Below, in pieces: positions 1 through 8,356 of a stretch of DNA of 48,775 nt. The stretch lies in the NCBI RefSeq assembly GCF_003851545.1, contig NZ_BHVX01000024.1, forward strand, positions 1 through 48,775, given 5' to 3'. This DNA is from Ralstonia sp. SET104. GTDB lineage: Bacteria; Pseudomonadota; Gammaproteobacteria; Burkholderiales; Burkholderiaceae. Position 1 is the stretch's first letter. The number at the start of each line of letters is the position of its first letter. A model generated the notes under the pieces. It searched no databases, was not told the DNA's origin, and worked only from the letters and a program-made list of their open reading frames with translations. The position numbers and the translations under genes are program-made.

Positions 1-69
1 TCCTAGTCGGCGTCAGCATACGGAATGTGGCAATTCAGGCCCACGGAATTGTTCGAAGAACCTAAAAAA

Positions 70-97
70 AGCCCCGCAGTGATTTGCGGGGCTCTTT
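70..97. terminator. Rho-independent terminator outside the left end of the island
   Basis: A perfect 9-bp stem (AGCCCCGCA at 70-78, TGCGGGGCT at 85-93) encloses a 6-nt loop. A run of A precedes it and CTTTCG follows, so it could work in both directions. No gene is visible in bases 1-140, so it probably ends a core gene lying to the left of the window. The island seems to begin about 45 bp further on. Confidence 0.8.
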
Positions 98-140
98 CGT
101 TGTGCTTGCCTGATCAGACGTTGCAGGCCATTAACAGGTC

Positions 141-157
141 TAGGGGCATGTGGACAT
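141..157 (+). repeat. Left terminal inverted repeat of the island
   Basis: TAGGGGCATGTGGACAT matches the reverse complement of 19814-19830 at 14 of 17 positions, with the inner nine bases TGTGGACAT identical. It lies just inside the terminator at 70-97. It is the proposed left end and recombinase binding site. Confidence 0.6.
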
Positions 158-544
158 ATGGAATGGCTGAGCAATCAATAACTTAGGTGATGCATTGTGT
201 CGCCCGTATGGCAGGTAGATATGGACACTTCAAAGCCTGAAGTGTCCATCGAGCTGAGGCTTCTCAGAGCCCTTGCGTGGGCCGACCGCGCGGCCGCCGC
301 GGGGCGGGTGCAAGGGCGGACCTTCGGCGGCGGCAGTGGTCGACCGCAATGGATTTTTGGCATTGGAGGGTCTCAGTGCTTCATGGTTGATGCCGCCGTG
401 TTTTGCTGCATGGCAGAAGGGCCATGGCTGCGTCGCTCGATCGGCGCATTCCGACCCTTCTCGGACGTTTGCGCTGCACTTTTCGAACGACTGAAGTTAG
501 GTGGCTACGGTCAGTTTGCTACGGTATCGGTCGGCACCGAGTTG
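158..544. other. Left-end region of the island without a supported gene
   Basis: This stretch holds the inner end motif (220-227) and the 12-bp inverted repeat at 221-249. Several short open frames exist on both strands, but none shows a recognisable domain or a convincing ribosome binding site. It most likely serves as recombination end sequence and as the 3' flank of the cargo operon. Confidence 0.4.
221..249. repeat. Perfect 12-bp inverted repeat near the left end
   Basis: ATGGACACTTCA (221-232) and TGAAGTGTCCAT (238-249) form a perfect palindrome with the 5-nt centre AAGCC. The arm begins with the same ATGGACA word found at both element ends, so it may be a paired binding site for the recombinases or an accessory protein. 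It also lies downstream of the membrane-protein gene (minus strand) and could form a transcript hairpin, but no T-run follows on that strand. Confidence 0.6.
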
Positions 545-1711
545 CTACCTCGCCTCCGCTAGGGTTCCCGCAGGTGCGGGCAGCCAAACTTCCATCTTTC
601 CAGGTGTACCGGTGAAATTCTTGGGCAAGGGGCGTGCAACGCCGTTTGCGAGTCCACTTGCTGTGAGCAATGCGGCGGCGCATTCCGACTGGGAAAGCGG
701 CTCATGCATGACGACAGCCGGTCGCTTCCAGCGATATGGCGATTTGCTACCGCGCGCCTCTGCAGAAGCGACGACGTTCTCTACGTCCGTGACAATGATG
801 CCCGCACTGCTTGCCAATCGTGCGACGTGCATCGCTTCCTGCCGATCATCTTCGCTGTAGAAATTGATGACAACGGATTGTCCAAGGCACGACGATAGTC
901 GCGGTGCTTGAGTTGGTTGCGCGGTGCTCGGATCAATGGTGTCCCTCGTCGGCTGCGACCCCGCGCCGTAAGGGTACGTAGGCCCACTCCCGCGGGCGGC
1001 GTCTTCCAGTCGCTTCCAGTTTGCGAAGCGCGCTCCCGCTTCTTGTATGAGGGTGGGGGTTCTTCGCGCGACTTGTGCTTCGACGAAAGCCAAATCGCTC
1101 TCTCGGTATCGAAAGCTCCCGCAGAGTGTGTTGTATTGGTCGATGGCAGCGTTGAACTGATTGACCTGATACTTCGATGTTTCTGCAACCAGCTTCCGGA
1201 TTTGCTCCAGTCGTACTCTTTCGAACTTGCAGTAACGCAACTGGTCCTGGGTGTAGGTCTGCCCCGGGTTTAGTGGTATGTCCTCTTTGAAGTCGTCAAC
1301 CGCCGCTGGCGAGGAAGTATCTTCCCAGGGCTTTGAAGAAGTCGCGGCTTGTTGTTGGAAGGGTGGAACTGCTGTTGAGGGCGATGCTGCCGGGACGTTG
1401 GCGTCAACGGGGCCAGCGGGCTGTTCTTTCGCCCCATTGTTAAAGTTCGAGATCACCACGAAAAAGACGATGACGCTTACAGCTATCAGAGGGGCTCGAA
1501 ATGCTTTCCAATTCGATGCGGCTGTCCTGCCCGATCCGGCGTAAGCCGGAATTGAGTCGTGCTCCTCGCGCGGTGTGCGCGTGGGCGCTTCGGTTGTGGC
1601 GTGCGGCCCCGTTTCCGAACGCTTAGGGATGCTGTCTGCGGGGTGGTCCGCAATGGCACGTGCCACCCGCTCGCCGATCCGCGCGAAGCCGTCGATAGAT
1701 TCTGTGCTCAT
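545..1711 (-). CDS. Single-span membrane protein, last gene of the chaperone operon
   Basis: The product is 388 aa and of unknown function. Residues 1-70 are hydrophilic and probably cytoplasmic. One membrane segment follows at about 73-90 (APLIAVSVIVFFVVISNF), then a Pro/Ala/Ser-rich linker. Residues about 155-225 form a helical domain with a YC..ERVRLEQIR start and paired cysteines (RYCKF, TLCGSFRYR). The C-terminal 110 residues look alpha/beta (VVINFYSEDDRQEA onward), vaguely like small periplasmic LytR_C or SPOR-type domains, but I do not claim homology. It starts 9 bp after the J-like gene, so it is the fifth gene of the operon. It would link the cytoplasmic chaperones to the inner membrane, with most of its mass outside if the N-terminus is inside. 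Confidence 0.75.
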   Translation of the reverse strand: MSTESIDGFARIGERVARAIADHPADSIPKRSETGPHATTEAPTRTPREEHDSIPAYAGSGRTAASNWKAFRAPLIAVSVIVFFVVISNFNNGAKEQPAGPVDANVPAASPSTAVPPFQQQAATSSKPWEDTSSPAAVDDFKEDIPLNPGQTYTQDQLRYCKFERVRLEQIRKLVAETSKYQVNQFNAAIDQYNTLCGSFRYRESDLAFVEAQVARRTPTLIQEAGARFANWKRLEDAARGSGPTYPYGAGSQPTRDTIDPSTAQPTQAPRLSSCLGQSVVINFYSEDDRQEAMHVARLASSAGIIVTDVENVVASAEARGSKSPYRWKRPAVVMHEPLSQSECAAALLTASGLANGVARPLPKNFTGTPGKMEVWLPAPAGTLAEAR

Positions 1712-1720
1712 GCCAGACCC

Positions 1721-3376
1721 TTATGGGAGTTCGCCGCGCAGTAGCTTGGCGAGGTTGCCGTCCTTGGCCAGGTAATTTAGAGCGGCCTCTAGTACGGGAG
1801 CGTTGGGTGTGTCGCGATAGGCAAGGTCGGTATAGACCTTCTTGTTGCTCGCAGACAGGAGTCGTAAACTGCCGGCTCCCGATTGCCACCTCAGATCCTC
1901 CCAGCCACACTGGATTAACTGACCGCTGCCGAAGAGGCGATGCTCTTGGAGAACAGCGCCGTCACGTGAAAGTGAGCAACCGGAAAAGTGCGCCATCTCG
2001 CCACGTGCGAGAGCATGTAGCAGTTCTTGAATCAGACGCACCATCACCGTGTCCCAAAGCAACTGGGTGACTTCGCTAAAGCGCGCCTGTATTGCTTCCT
2101 CTGACTCCATAAATGTGACACATTCGATTTGCATCGTCTGTTGTCCGCTTTGGATCCATACGGTGTACTTCCTATTGGTCCGGATGCCGTTGTAGTACTG
2201 CTTGAAGATACCCCAGCGCACGCTCGTGATGTCTGCGAGTGGGAAAGTCTGGCCCTGATATGAAATCCCATCAGGAGAGCTGCTGAGGATCCGATCGCCG
2301 ATCGGTATGCGGCGCGTAATTTTCTCCTCCCACTCGGCAATTTCCGCCTTACGACGCTCTTCGCCCTCGCGAAGGTTGTCCAGTGCGGCCACATCTTCGT
2401 CAAGCTGCTCGCTATAGAGCGTCAGACCAGAAAAGAGCTCGCGCTGGAGTTCTGTTAGCCGCTGTCCTTCGGCCACCATGTTATGGTCGTTGACCATTTT
2501 CAGCGTCATGCGTCGCAATGATGCAGTGACGGCCCGAGTATTCGGCTCATCCTTTCCCTGCGCCGTGGAAGCCAAGAGGAGTGGGCTGGCAATCTGCTCC
2601 CAGAGGCGGAGCATGCGTTCGAGATCGTCTATCTGCGGCTTAGCCCGCGAAGAGTAGCCGTTGACGCCATCGAGTGCGTCAATCACGTGTTCGCAGTACG
2701 TTTCGATATGATCTCGTAGGTGATCCAAGTGTTGCTGAACACCTGCCTCGTACTGGGTCACAAGATCTGAGGTGAGGGTGGTCAAGGCGGCATCCCTGCC
2801 GTTCATTTCCTCGCGAACAATTCCGGTCAGGACGCTGTCAGGGCGCTCAACTTGCGCTAGGCCGTCGCGCATGACTCGCGAAAAATCCGCGCGGCGAGCC
2901 TGTAGGAGGTCATCGATTTGCTCGGTGCCAGGTACGGCCGGGAAGCCGGCGGCTTCTCTATCTTCGTTGACCGTCAACAGGAGCTCGTGCGTATCGATGC
3001 ACTGGAAGCGATTCGAGAGAATTTCCAGGGCGACGGCAACTTCCTTCTCGTTTCGGCTCTTCCGAGGTGTAAGCCAGGCAGCTACGAGGTTGCAAGCGGC
3101 AAGCGGTGGTATCCCGTTGATCTCGACAATCGGCAACGCGTCTTGCTGCGCTACGTCAGCGAGGGATTGCGCGCGGCGGGGGGCAACGCCTGGCAACCAG
3201 TTCAGCTCGGCGTTAAGCCGTAGCCGAGGCGTAGTTAGGGTTGTGCGCGCGTCGTTGCAAACCTCGGTGTCCGCAATCAGGCTGCGTTCTTCAGCCTTGT
3301 CGATGAGCGCTTGCCGGTCGTCCCGCACGGAAGCGCGTAGAACATAAAAGGGCGAGTCCAGGAGGCTGGTGGTCAT
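1721..3376 (-). CDS. J-domain-like co-chaperone lacking HPD, with C-terminal beta domains
   Basis: The product is 551 aa. Its first 65 residues read like a degenerate J domain: SPFYVLRASVRDDRQ, a helix, then a conserved block about 43-62 (ARTTLTTPRLRLNAELNWLP). The HPD tripeptide that stimulates Hsp70 ATPase in true J proteins is absent. The middle (about 105-370) is largely helical with coiled-coil character (EGEERRKAEIAEWEEKITRR). The last 190 residues suggest two beta-rich, PH-like modules, the first starting at SSSPDGISYQGQTFPLADIT. The start overlaps the AAA+ stop by 4 bp, so translation is probably coupled. It is likely the substrate or adaptor subunit for the Hsp70 encoded two genes upstream; the J call is inferred from pattern and context. 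Confidence 0.75.
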   Translation of the reverse strand: MTTSLLDSPFYVLRASVRDDRQALIDKAEERSLIADTEVCNDARTTLTTPRLRLNAELNWLPGVAPRRAQSLADVAQQDALPIVEINGIPPLAACNLVAAWLTPRKSRNEKEVAVALEILSNRFQCIDTHELLLTVNEDREAAGFPAVPGTEQIDDLLQARRADFSRVMRDGLAQVERPDSVLTGIVREEMNGRDAALTTLTSDLVTQYEAGVQQHLDHLRDHIETYCEHVIDALDGVNGYSSRAKPQIDDLERMLRLWEQIASPLLLASTAQGKDEPNTRAVTASLRRMTLKMVNDHNMVAEGQRLTELQRELFSGLTLYSEQLDEDVAALDNLREGEERRKAEIAEWEEKITRRIPIGDRILSSSPDGISYQGQTFPLADITSVRWGIFKQYYNGIRTNRKYTVWIQSGQQTMQIECVTFMESEEAIQARFSEVTQLLWDTVMVRLIQELLHALARGEMAHFSGCSLSRDGAVLQEHRLFGSGQLIQCGWEDLRWQSGAGSLRLLSASNKKVYTDLAYRDTPNAPVLEAALNYLAKDGNLAKLLRGELP

Positions 3377-4776
3377 ACAAAGCCAAGCTTGTGGGTCTTA
3401 GGAGTGCTTGTGCTGCGGTCGAGGTCTGCGACGGCCCGCTGAATTGCGTCGTCGTCAATCTGCTGCCTGCCAGCTTTCGCTGTCAGCCGAGCGGCTTCCT
3501 GCACGACAAAGGCGACATCAGAGACGGGGCGGCCGGCCAGATTGCCCGCGAGCTGGTCCAGATCCAATGACGAACTGTGGGCGCGCTTCGACAGCAGTTC
3601 ATCCAGCAGGCCGCGGACCTCTACTTGGCTCGGCATGCCGACCTCGACGATGTGACTGAAGCGCCCGCGCCTGAGGATTGCAGGGTCGATCAAGTCGACG
3701 CGATTGGTCATTCCGATGATGAGGACCTGATTCTCAATCGCCTCGGGAATTCGTCGAAGGAATTCGGCGACTTCTTCCACCCGGTGTTCGCCACCTGTTT
3801 CCCGATCGGCCAGATATGCCTCCATTTCGTCGATCACGACGATAGAGGGCTTTTGCTCGATCGCTCGGGTAAAAATGTCGCCAACCTTTCGGCTTGTCTC
3901 GTGGATGTACTTCGAGCCGATAGAACTCGCATCCAAATGGAAAACCGGCCAACCCAGATACTTAACCAGGGCCGCTACGGCATAGGTTTTACCGCATCCA
4001 GGCGGGCCGTGAAGAACGATCGCGTCGGGACCGGTGATTCCCAAGGCTCGGTAGCGCTCGACGTGTCGAACAGGGTCAACTACGTGATCGTTGAAGAATT
4101 CTTCGAGCACAGGCCGGCCTGGCAGCCGGAAGGGCTCTCCAAGGGACAGGGGAGCATCGTGGCCAGTCTCGTCCGATTCTGATAGTAACGACGCGTTGTC
4201 GGAAGTCACCGTAAGGCCGGCTGCCACGGTTACAGCGCGAAGCTGATCGAGCGTCAGCCCTGGTCGCAGGAGTTGCAAGCAGCGTGCAGTCGCTAGCGCG
4301 GAAATTTCCACGCCACCAGTCAAGTAGCGCCCAAGGAGAACGTCATCCGTGACCTGACGGGTAGACTCATAAGTGGGCAGGAGGATGCTGAACTTCTCGA
4401 GGTAGATCGCCGCCCATAGCACCGTATCAGGCAGCTTTTCGCGCGTGCGGCGTAAAGCGGAGGCGAAGGCGATCCCGTGGTTAGGGTCTTCTGGTTTGGT
4501 AGCCGCGTCGAGTCGTTCGAGAATGTACCGCTTCTCCGAAACGAACACGTAGTACTCGCTATCCCCATACGCCAGCTTGTGGAACGCGCCTTCCTCCAGG
4601 AGCTTGGCATCCAGCCATTGCTGGGCGAGTCCGGTATCAACGATCAAGGCGTGGCCGGCTTCGCCAGCGAGCTCATAGATCTGAAACGAATCGGTCTCAG
4701 AATCTGCGGCCAGCTTGGCAACGACCAGGCCTCCGGGCAGGGTGAAGCCCCGGGGCAGCCAGGGAACCATATGCAT
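3373..4776 (-). CDS. AAA+ ATPase of the Cdc48/FtsH type, chaperone-operon partner
   Basis: The product is 467 aa with one AAA+ module in its C-terminal half. Visible motifs are Walker A GPPGCGKT (257-264), Walker B VVIDE (313-317), sensor-1 region GMTN (355-358) and arginine fingers in LRRGRF (368-373). The N-terminal ~210 residues form a mixed domain I do not recognise, presumably for substrate or partner binding. No protease, HNH or other effector domain is fused, so its role is likely unfolding or remodelling. It starts 2 bp after the Hsp70 stop and its end overlaps the J-like gene. Pairing of an AAA+ with Hsp70, a J-like and a GrpE-like protein parallels the ClpB-DnaK disaggregase logic, though ClpB has two AAA+ modules and a different architecture. 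Confidence 0.88.
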   Translation of the reverse strand: MHMVPWLPRGFTLPGGLVVAKLAADSETDSFQIYELAGEAGHALIVDTGLAQQWLDAKLLEEGAFHKLAYGDSEYYVFVSEKRYILERLDAATKPEDPNHGIAFASALRRTREKLPDTVLWAAIYLEKFSILLPTYESTRQVTDDVLLGRYLTGGVEISALATARCLQLLRPGLTLDQLRAVTVAAGLTVTSDNASLLSESDETGHDAPLSLGEPFRLPGRPVLEEFFNDHVVDPVRHVERYRALGITGPDAIVLHGPPGCGKTYAVAALVKYLGWPVFHLDASSIGSKYIHETSRKVGDIFTRAIEQKPSIVVIDEMEAYLADRETGGEHRVEEVAEFLRRIPEAIENQVLIIGMTNRVDLIDPAILRRGRFSHIVEVGMPSQVEVRGLLDELLSKRAHSSSLDLDQLAGNLAGRPVSDVAFVVQEAARLTAKAGRQQIDDDAIQRAVADLDRSTSTPKTHKLGFV

Positions 4777-4778
4777 CG

Positions 4779-7283
4779 TCAGCCTCGCAGAATATTCACG
4801 CCGGCGAGCATGTCGCTGTCATTTGCCGAGTAGATACGGATCAGGCTCAGTTCGCCCAAGATTTGCCGCAAAGTCGGGATGTCATTGCCACGAAGAGCTT
4901 GATCACCAAGGGCGATCAGTTGCTCGAAGCGCGCTTGATCGCTGTACATATGGGCTTCGTCCCGGCGGAGGTGGAAAAGGTCCACGATCCATCCGTCATG
5001 CTTCCATAGGATGTTGCGGGCCAAATCCCAGCCATTCTCTAGCAGATGTTCAAACTGACCATCGTTAGTACCGATCACGCGTTCTGCTGAACGGACAACA
5101 TTGGAGAAGGCCGTGACTTCGGCTGGCGTCGCCACATCTCGCACAAGAGCGTCAAAGCTTTGCCGCAAGCGCTCCAGTTCGACGGCTCGCATATCGGAAA
5201 GGTGTTCTTTTCGCACCTTGCTCAAAAGCCGGCGAGCTTCCAGTACCTGATCCTGGCTTTGCTTGCATGCCTCGGGGTCTGCGCTTTCCCTTACGCGCTC
5301 GCGTGCCTCCTCAAGCTTGCCTCGTGCACGGTCCAGTTTCTCGTCCGAGACCTTCTCGGCTGCGCTGTTTATGCGTTCCAACATCCCTTTGACGTCGTCC
5401 TCCACCTGCTTGCCGGCGTGAGTGAAGTCGATCTGGCCTTCCTGCCGGGAATAGAGGCTATGGCCGTTGAAGGTTCCGGTGATGCTCGGCACACTCACCG
5501 TCGCGATGATGTTCCCTGAGTCGGCGACCTCGTACTCGAATTGCAGTTCGTCGCCCGCTTGGATGACCCCCTCATCGAAATCGCTGCCGGAGATTTTCAG
5601 CGTCCCGATCAACCGATTGTCGGTAGGAGGATTCTCGATTTCTCCTTCCCACAACTGAATGCGCAGAGCGTCGGTGGCTCCGGCCCGCAGTGAATGTTCG
5701 GCGCGGAAGGTCTTGCGCCCCTTCTTCGGGAGCGCATCGCCAGCCTTGACGAGGTACTCGAAGCCGACTTGTCCGCCGATCCGGTCCTTGACGGTTACCC
5801 CGATGGAGTGAGACGCCGGGATGGCATCGATGCTAGCCGTCGTGCGTGCGACGGTTATCGTGTCCACGGGCAGCGGCATTGGACCGCCATGCGGGTCAAA
5901 GACGAAGACTTTGAATCGGTTGTCGCCTTGCTTCGCAAGGGGAAGTGTGGCCGTCGCCCCGTCGGTCAGGGCCATGCGCCCCGACGACCACCCAGTATCC
6001 AGGCTATCGATTTGAAATGTCGCGCCGTCAGCAACATTTTTGGCGGCGATTCCGAGGCGAGCTTTTACATCCGGCGTCCGGGCTTGGAAGTTCAGGCTGA
6101 TCTGCGCGTCGCCTGTCTTCGAAGCGATCGAGCCGCGGCTTGATTTGCGCCCCCGCGTTTGAGATGACCAGTCGATGCTTTCCGCAAAGATCGCCGCTCC
6201 CTCGGCTACCGCGACCATCGGGTCGACGTCAGTATTGCCTTCGATGCCCAACTCAAAAGCAACTCTCTCGCGTAGCGGGCGATACTGGGTGGGCCCTCCG
6301 ACGAAGACAACCCGCTGGACCTGGTCTGGCGTGAGATGCGCTCGGAACAGGACTTCCCGAGCTGCCTCGATAGATTCGTTGACCTTATCTGCAATCAGCC
6401 GGTCCAACTCAGACTGCAACAGCGTGACGTCGAGGTAGATGTCCTCGCCGTTTTCGTCCTGAACTCGGATCTCGGCGTCCGGTACATAGATGGGCGTTTC
6501 AGCGGAGCCAGAGGCGGAAAGACGGATCTTGCCCTGCTCAGCGTGGTACGCCAGCAGCCGCATCATGCCTTGGTACTTCTTTTGTGTAGAGAAATTGTCC
6601 GGTAGCGCGAAATTTTCCAGGAGCCACGGCTTGATGACATTGTCGACGATGGCGCGGTCCCAGTCCCGCCCGCCGTTCATCGCGATGCCGCCGTTCTCAT
6701 GCAATGTCACCCGCCCTGAGCCGCTCTCGGCCAACGCAATATCGAGTGTCCCACCGCCGAGGTCATAGATTAGGAACATGCCGTCGGACTTGCGTGTGCG
6801 CATGACGCTCATGACGGCGCTGACCGGCTCCTGCATCAGCGCGACGCGACCGATTCCGGCCATTTCGGCGGCGGCGAGGGTCGCGTCCTTTTGCATTTGA
6901 TTGAACGCCGCCGGCACCGTGATTACAGTGCCTGTTTCTGGATCATTCCGGACCGCTTCCGGCAGATAGGAATAGAGGACACGGAGTATCTCGGCACTGC
7001 ACTCTTCAGGCGACATGGTGAGGCCCATCGCTGGAATCTGGATGGGTGTTGATGTTCCCATCAGTCGCTTGAAAAGAATGGCGGCGTTGTCCGGCGAGCG
7101 TGCAGCCGATTGATAGGCGCGGAATCCGAAGTACTTGCTACGTTTGTCCAGGTAGATCGCAGATGGGGTAACGTCCTGCTGCTCAGGACTCTTATAGAGC
7201 TTGAGCTCCTCACCATCGTAGGAGCAGATGACACTGTTTGTCGTGCCGAGATCGATTCCGACGTAAGTCTTGGTCATAGTCAA
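4779..7283 (-). CDS. Hsp70-family chaperone with an extra domain before the substrate-binding domain
   Basis: The product is 834 aa, against about 640 for DnaK. The actin-like ATPase domain is intact: phosphate-1 GIDLGTTNS (9-17), connect-1 region VPAAFNQMQKDAT (123-135), phosphate-2 YDLGGGTLD (173-181) and adenosine motif GGPTQ (329-333). After a charged linker (about 370-390) comes a beta-rich stretch (about 390-500) not present in DnaK. A substrate-binding beta-like region follows (about 505-610, with RIQLWEGE matching the usual QGE block), then a long helical lid and C-terminus. It overlaps the stop of the GrpE-like gene by 4 bp and is followed at once by the AAA+ gene. Plasmid and island Hsp70s of this size are usually specialised rather than replacements for DnaK. 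Confidence 0.92.
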   Translation of the reverse strand: MTMTKTYVGIDLGTTNSVICSYDGEELKLYKSPEQQDVTPSAIYLDKRSKYFGFRAYQSAARSPDNAAILFKRLMGTSTPIQIPAMGLTMSPEECSAEILRVLYSYLPEAVRNDPETGTVITVPAAFNQMQKDATLAAAEMAGIGRVALMQEPVSAVMSVMRTRKSDGMFLIYDLGGGTLDIALAESGSGRVTLHENGGIAMNGGRDWDRAIVDNVIKPWLLENFALPDNFSTQKKYQGMMRLLAYHAEQGKIRLSASGSAETPIYVPDAEIRVQDENGEDIYLDVTLLQSELDRLIADKVNESIEAAREVLFRAHLTPDQVQRVVFVGGPTQYRPLRERVAFELGIEGNTDVDPMVAVAEGAAIFAESIDWSSQTRGRKSSRGSIASKTGDAQISLNFQARTPDVKARLGIAAKNVADGATFQIDSLDTGWSSGRMALTDGATATLPLAKQGDNRFKVFVFDPHGGPMPLPVDTITVARTTASIDAIPASHSIGVTVKDRIGGQVGFEYLVKAGDALPKKGRKTFRAEHSLRAGATDALRIQLWEGEIENPPTDNRLIGTLKISGSDFDEGVIQAGDELQFEYEVADSGNIIATVSVPSITGTFNGHSLYSRQEGQIDFTHAGKQVEDDVKGMLERINSAAEKVSDEKLDRARGKLEEARERVRESADPEACKQSQDQVLEARRLLSKVRKEHLSDMRAVELERLRQSFDALVRDVATPAEVTAFSNVVRSAERVIGTNDGQFEHLLENGWDLARNILWKHDGWIVDLFHLRRDEAHMYSDQARFEQLIALGDQALRGNDIPTLRQILGELSLIRIYSANDSDMLAGVNILRG

Positions 7284-7651
7284 GCGGCCCTCTTCACGGT
7301 AACGGATCCCATTCGGACAAGGCCATGAAGGCCTAGGATGGCGGGCTCGATCGTTTGCTCGATGACAAGACGGTCCTCGGCAGCAAAATCTGCGAGGTTG
7401 ATGGCGGTGACGGGTAAACCGGTATCGAATGACTGCCCATCAAATTCGACCTGGCGGAGGTCAAGTCTGGCGAGATTGTCTTCGATTTGCTTCTGGAAGT
7501 ACCGAACTTGGCCTTGGTATCGTTGGGCTTCGGTCGCGTCAAGCTTAGTCAGCAGGCGCTGATAAACCTTGATGAAGCGCCAACTCTCGACGCAGACGTT
7601 CACAAGGGCATCCTGACTGGGCCCGCCGGTCGCTACAGCATTCTGGCTCAT
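7280..7651 (-). CDS. GrpE-like nucleotide-exchange factor, first gene of the chaperone operon
   Basis: The frame opens at a TTG at 7726 (148 aa), but the ATG at 7651 (123 aa, MSQNAVATGG) is the more natural start; neither has a strong ribosome binding site nearby. The N-terminal half is a long helix (about QRLLTKLDATEAQRYQGQVR). The C-terminal half follows the GrpE beta-wing pattern: a DGQSFD...P turn, an IEQTIEPAIL segment, then GLVRMGSVTVKRA, comparable to the GrpE block ending in R-A-x-V-x-V. Because it directly precedes and overlaps an Hsp70 gene, an exchange-factor role is the simplest reading. Identity is low enough that structure prediction is needed to confirm it. Confidence 0.65.
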   Translation of the reverse strand: MSQNAVATGGPSQDALVNVCVESWRFIKVYQRLLTKLDATEAQRYQGQVRYFQKQIEDNLARLDLRQVEFDGQSFDTGLPVTAINLADFAAEDRLVIEQTIEPAILGLHGLVRMGSVTVKRAA

Positions 7652-8356
7652 ATGCGAGAGTGAGAATTGTTTTTGGTATTTGGTTGGCTCCTCTATTTCG
7701 ACCTCCAGATGGGAGCCATAACCCAACGCTTTAGCGAGAATACTCGGTGCCGTCGCAGGCGATAAGAACCAGTATCTATCGACTTCCGTTGTTTATAGCA
7801 TCAATTAATCTCATCATCGAGGCAGGGAAAGCCGTAATCAGCCCGTCCGGCAAAGGCCTGCGACGGCGGCAACGAAAATAGACAAACGCTGTCGGGGTGG
7901 TCGCCGGAGTGATGGCGAGAAAGTGCTGAGAGGGAGGCGTGGCCCGCCTCCGTCGGTGATGTGGTGCGCGGTTCCCGGCCAGCGTCGAGGGACGAAGGCC
8001 CAAAGGATAGGTGAGCAGCATTAGGCTGCGCGAGTTGATACGAATGCCGTCAGATATGCCACCCATCGTGAGGGTGTGTCGCTCGTTGGCAACAGTGGGC
8101 CGATGCAAATACCAGCCATCAAAGGCAATCGCCTGATGGGGTCGTTCGCCGGCGAACATGATGAGCGGATCCTGGCAAGAAGGTCCGCTCAATGAGCGAA
8201 ACGGCCGCTTGAATGACCGACTGAGCCTGAAGGCGAACGACACCAGATGGCCGTTCTGAGACTTTCGCGGCCGTCAAAATCTATATGCCATCGCTGCGCT
8301 GCACAATGACAAATCAACCACGAAATGCGGATACCCCTTTTGCCTTTTGAATAGGG
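7652..8356. other. Spacer between recombinase module and chaperone operon; likely promoter region
   Basis: This stretch of about 700 bp separates the 125-aa recombinase-module gene from the Hsp70 operon. A minus-strand open frame at 7776-8243 (155 aa) is rich in Arg and Pro, has no domain I can see, and may be fortuitous. A 7-bp perfect stem (GGAGGCG 7933-7939, CGCCTCC 7945-7951) could form a transcript hairpin downstream of the recombinases, but lacks a clear T-run. The promoter of the chaperone operon must lie here if it is not read through from the recombinases. I could not pick out a convincing sigma-32 or sigma-70 box. Confidence 0.4.

Noticed and set aside
197-562. 121-codon plus-strand frame at the left end
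   Set aside because: It spans the end motif and palindrome, has no domain, and runs antisense into the end of the membrane-protein gene.
7776-8243. 155-codon minus-strand frame in the spacer
   Set aside because: Arg/Pro-rich, with no domain and no convincing start signal; kept only as a remark on the spacer.
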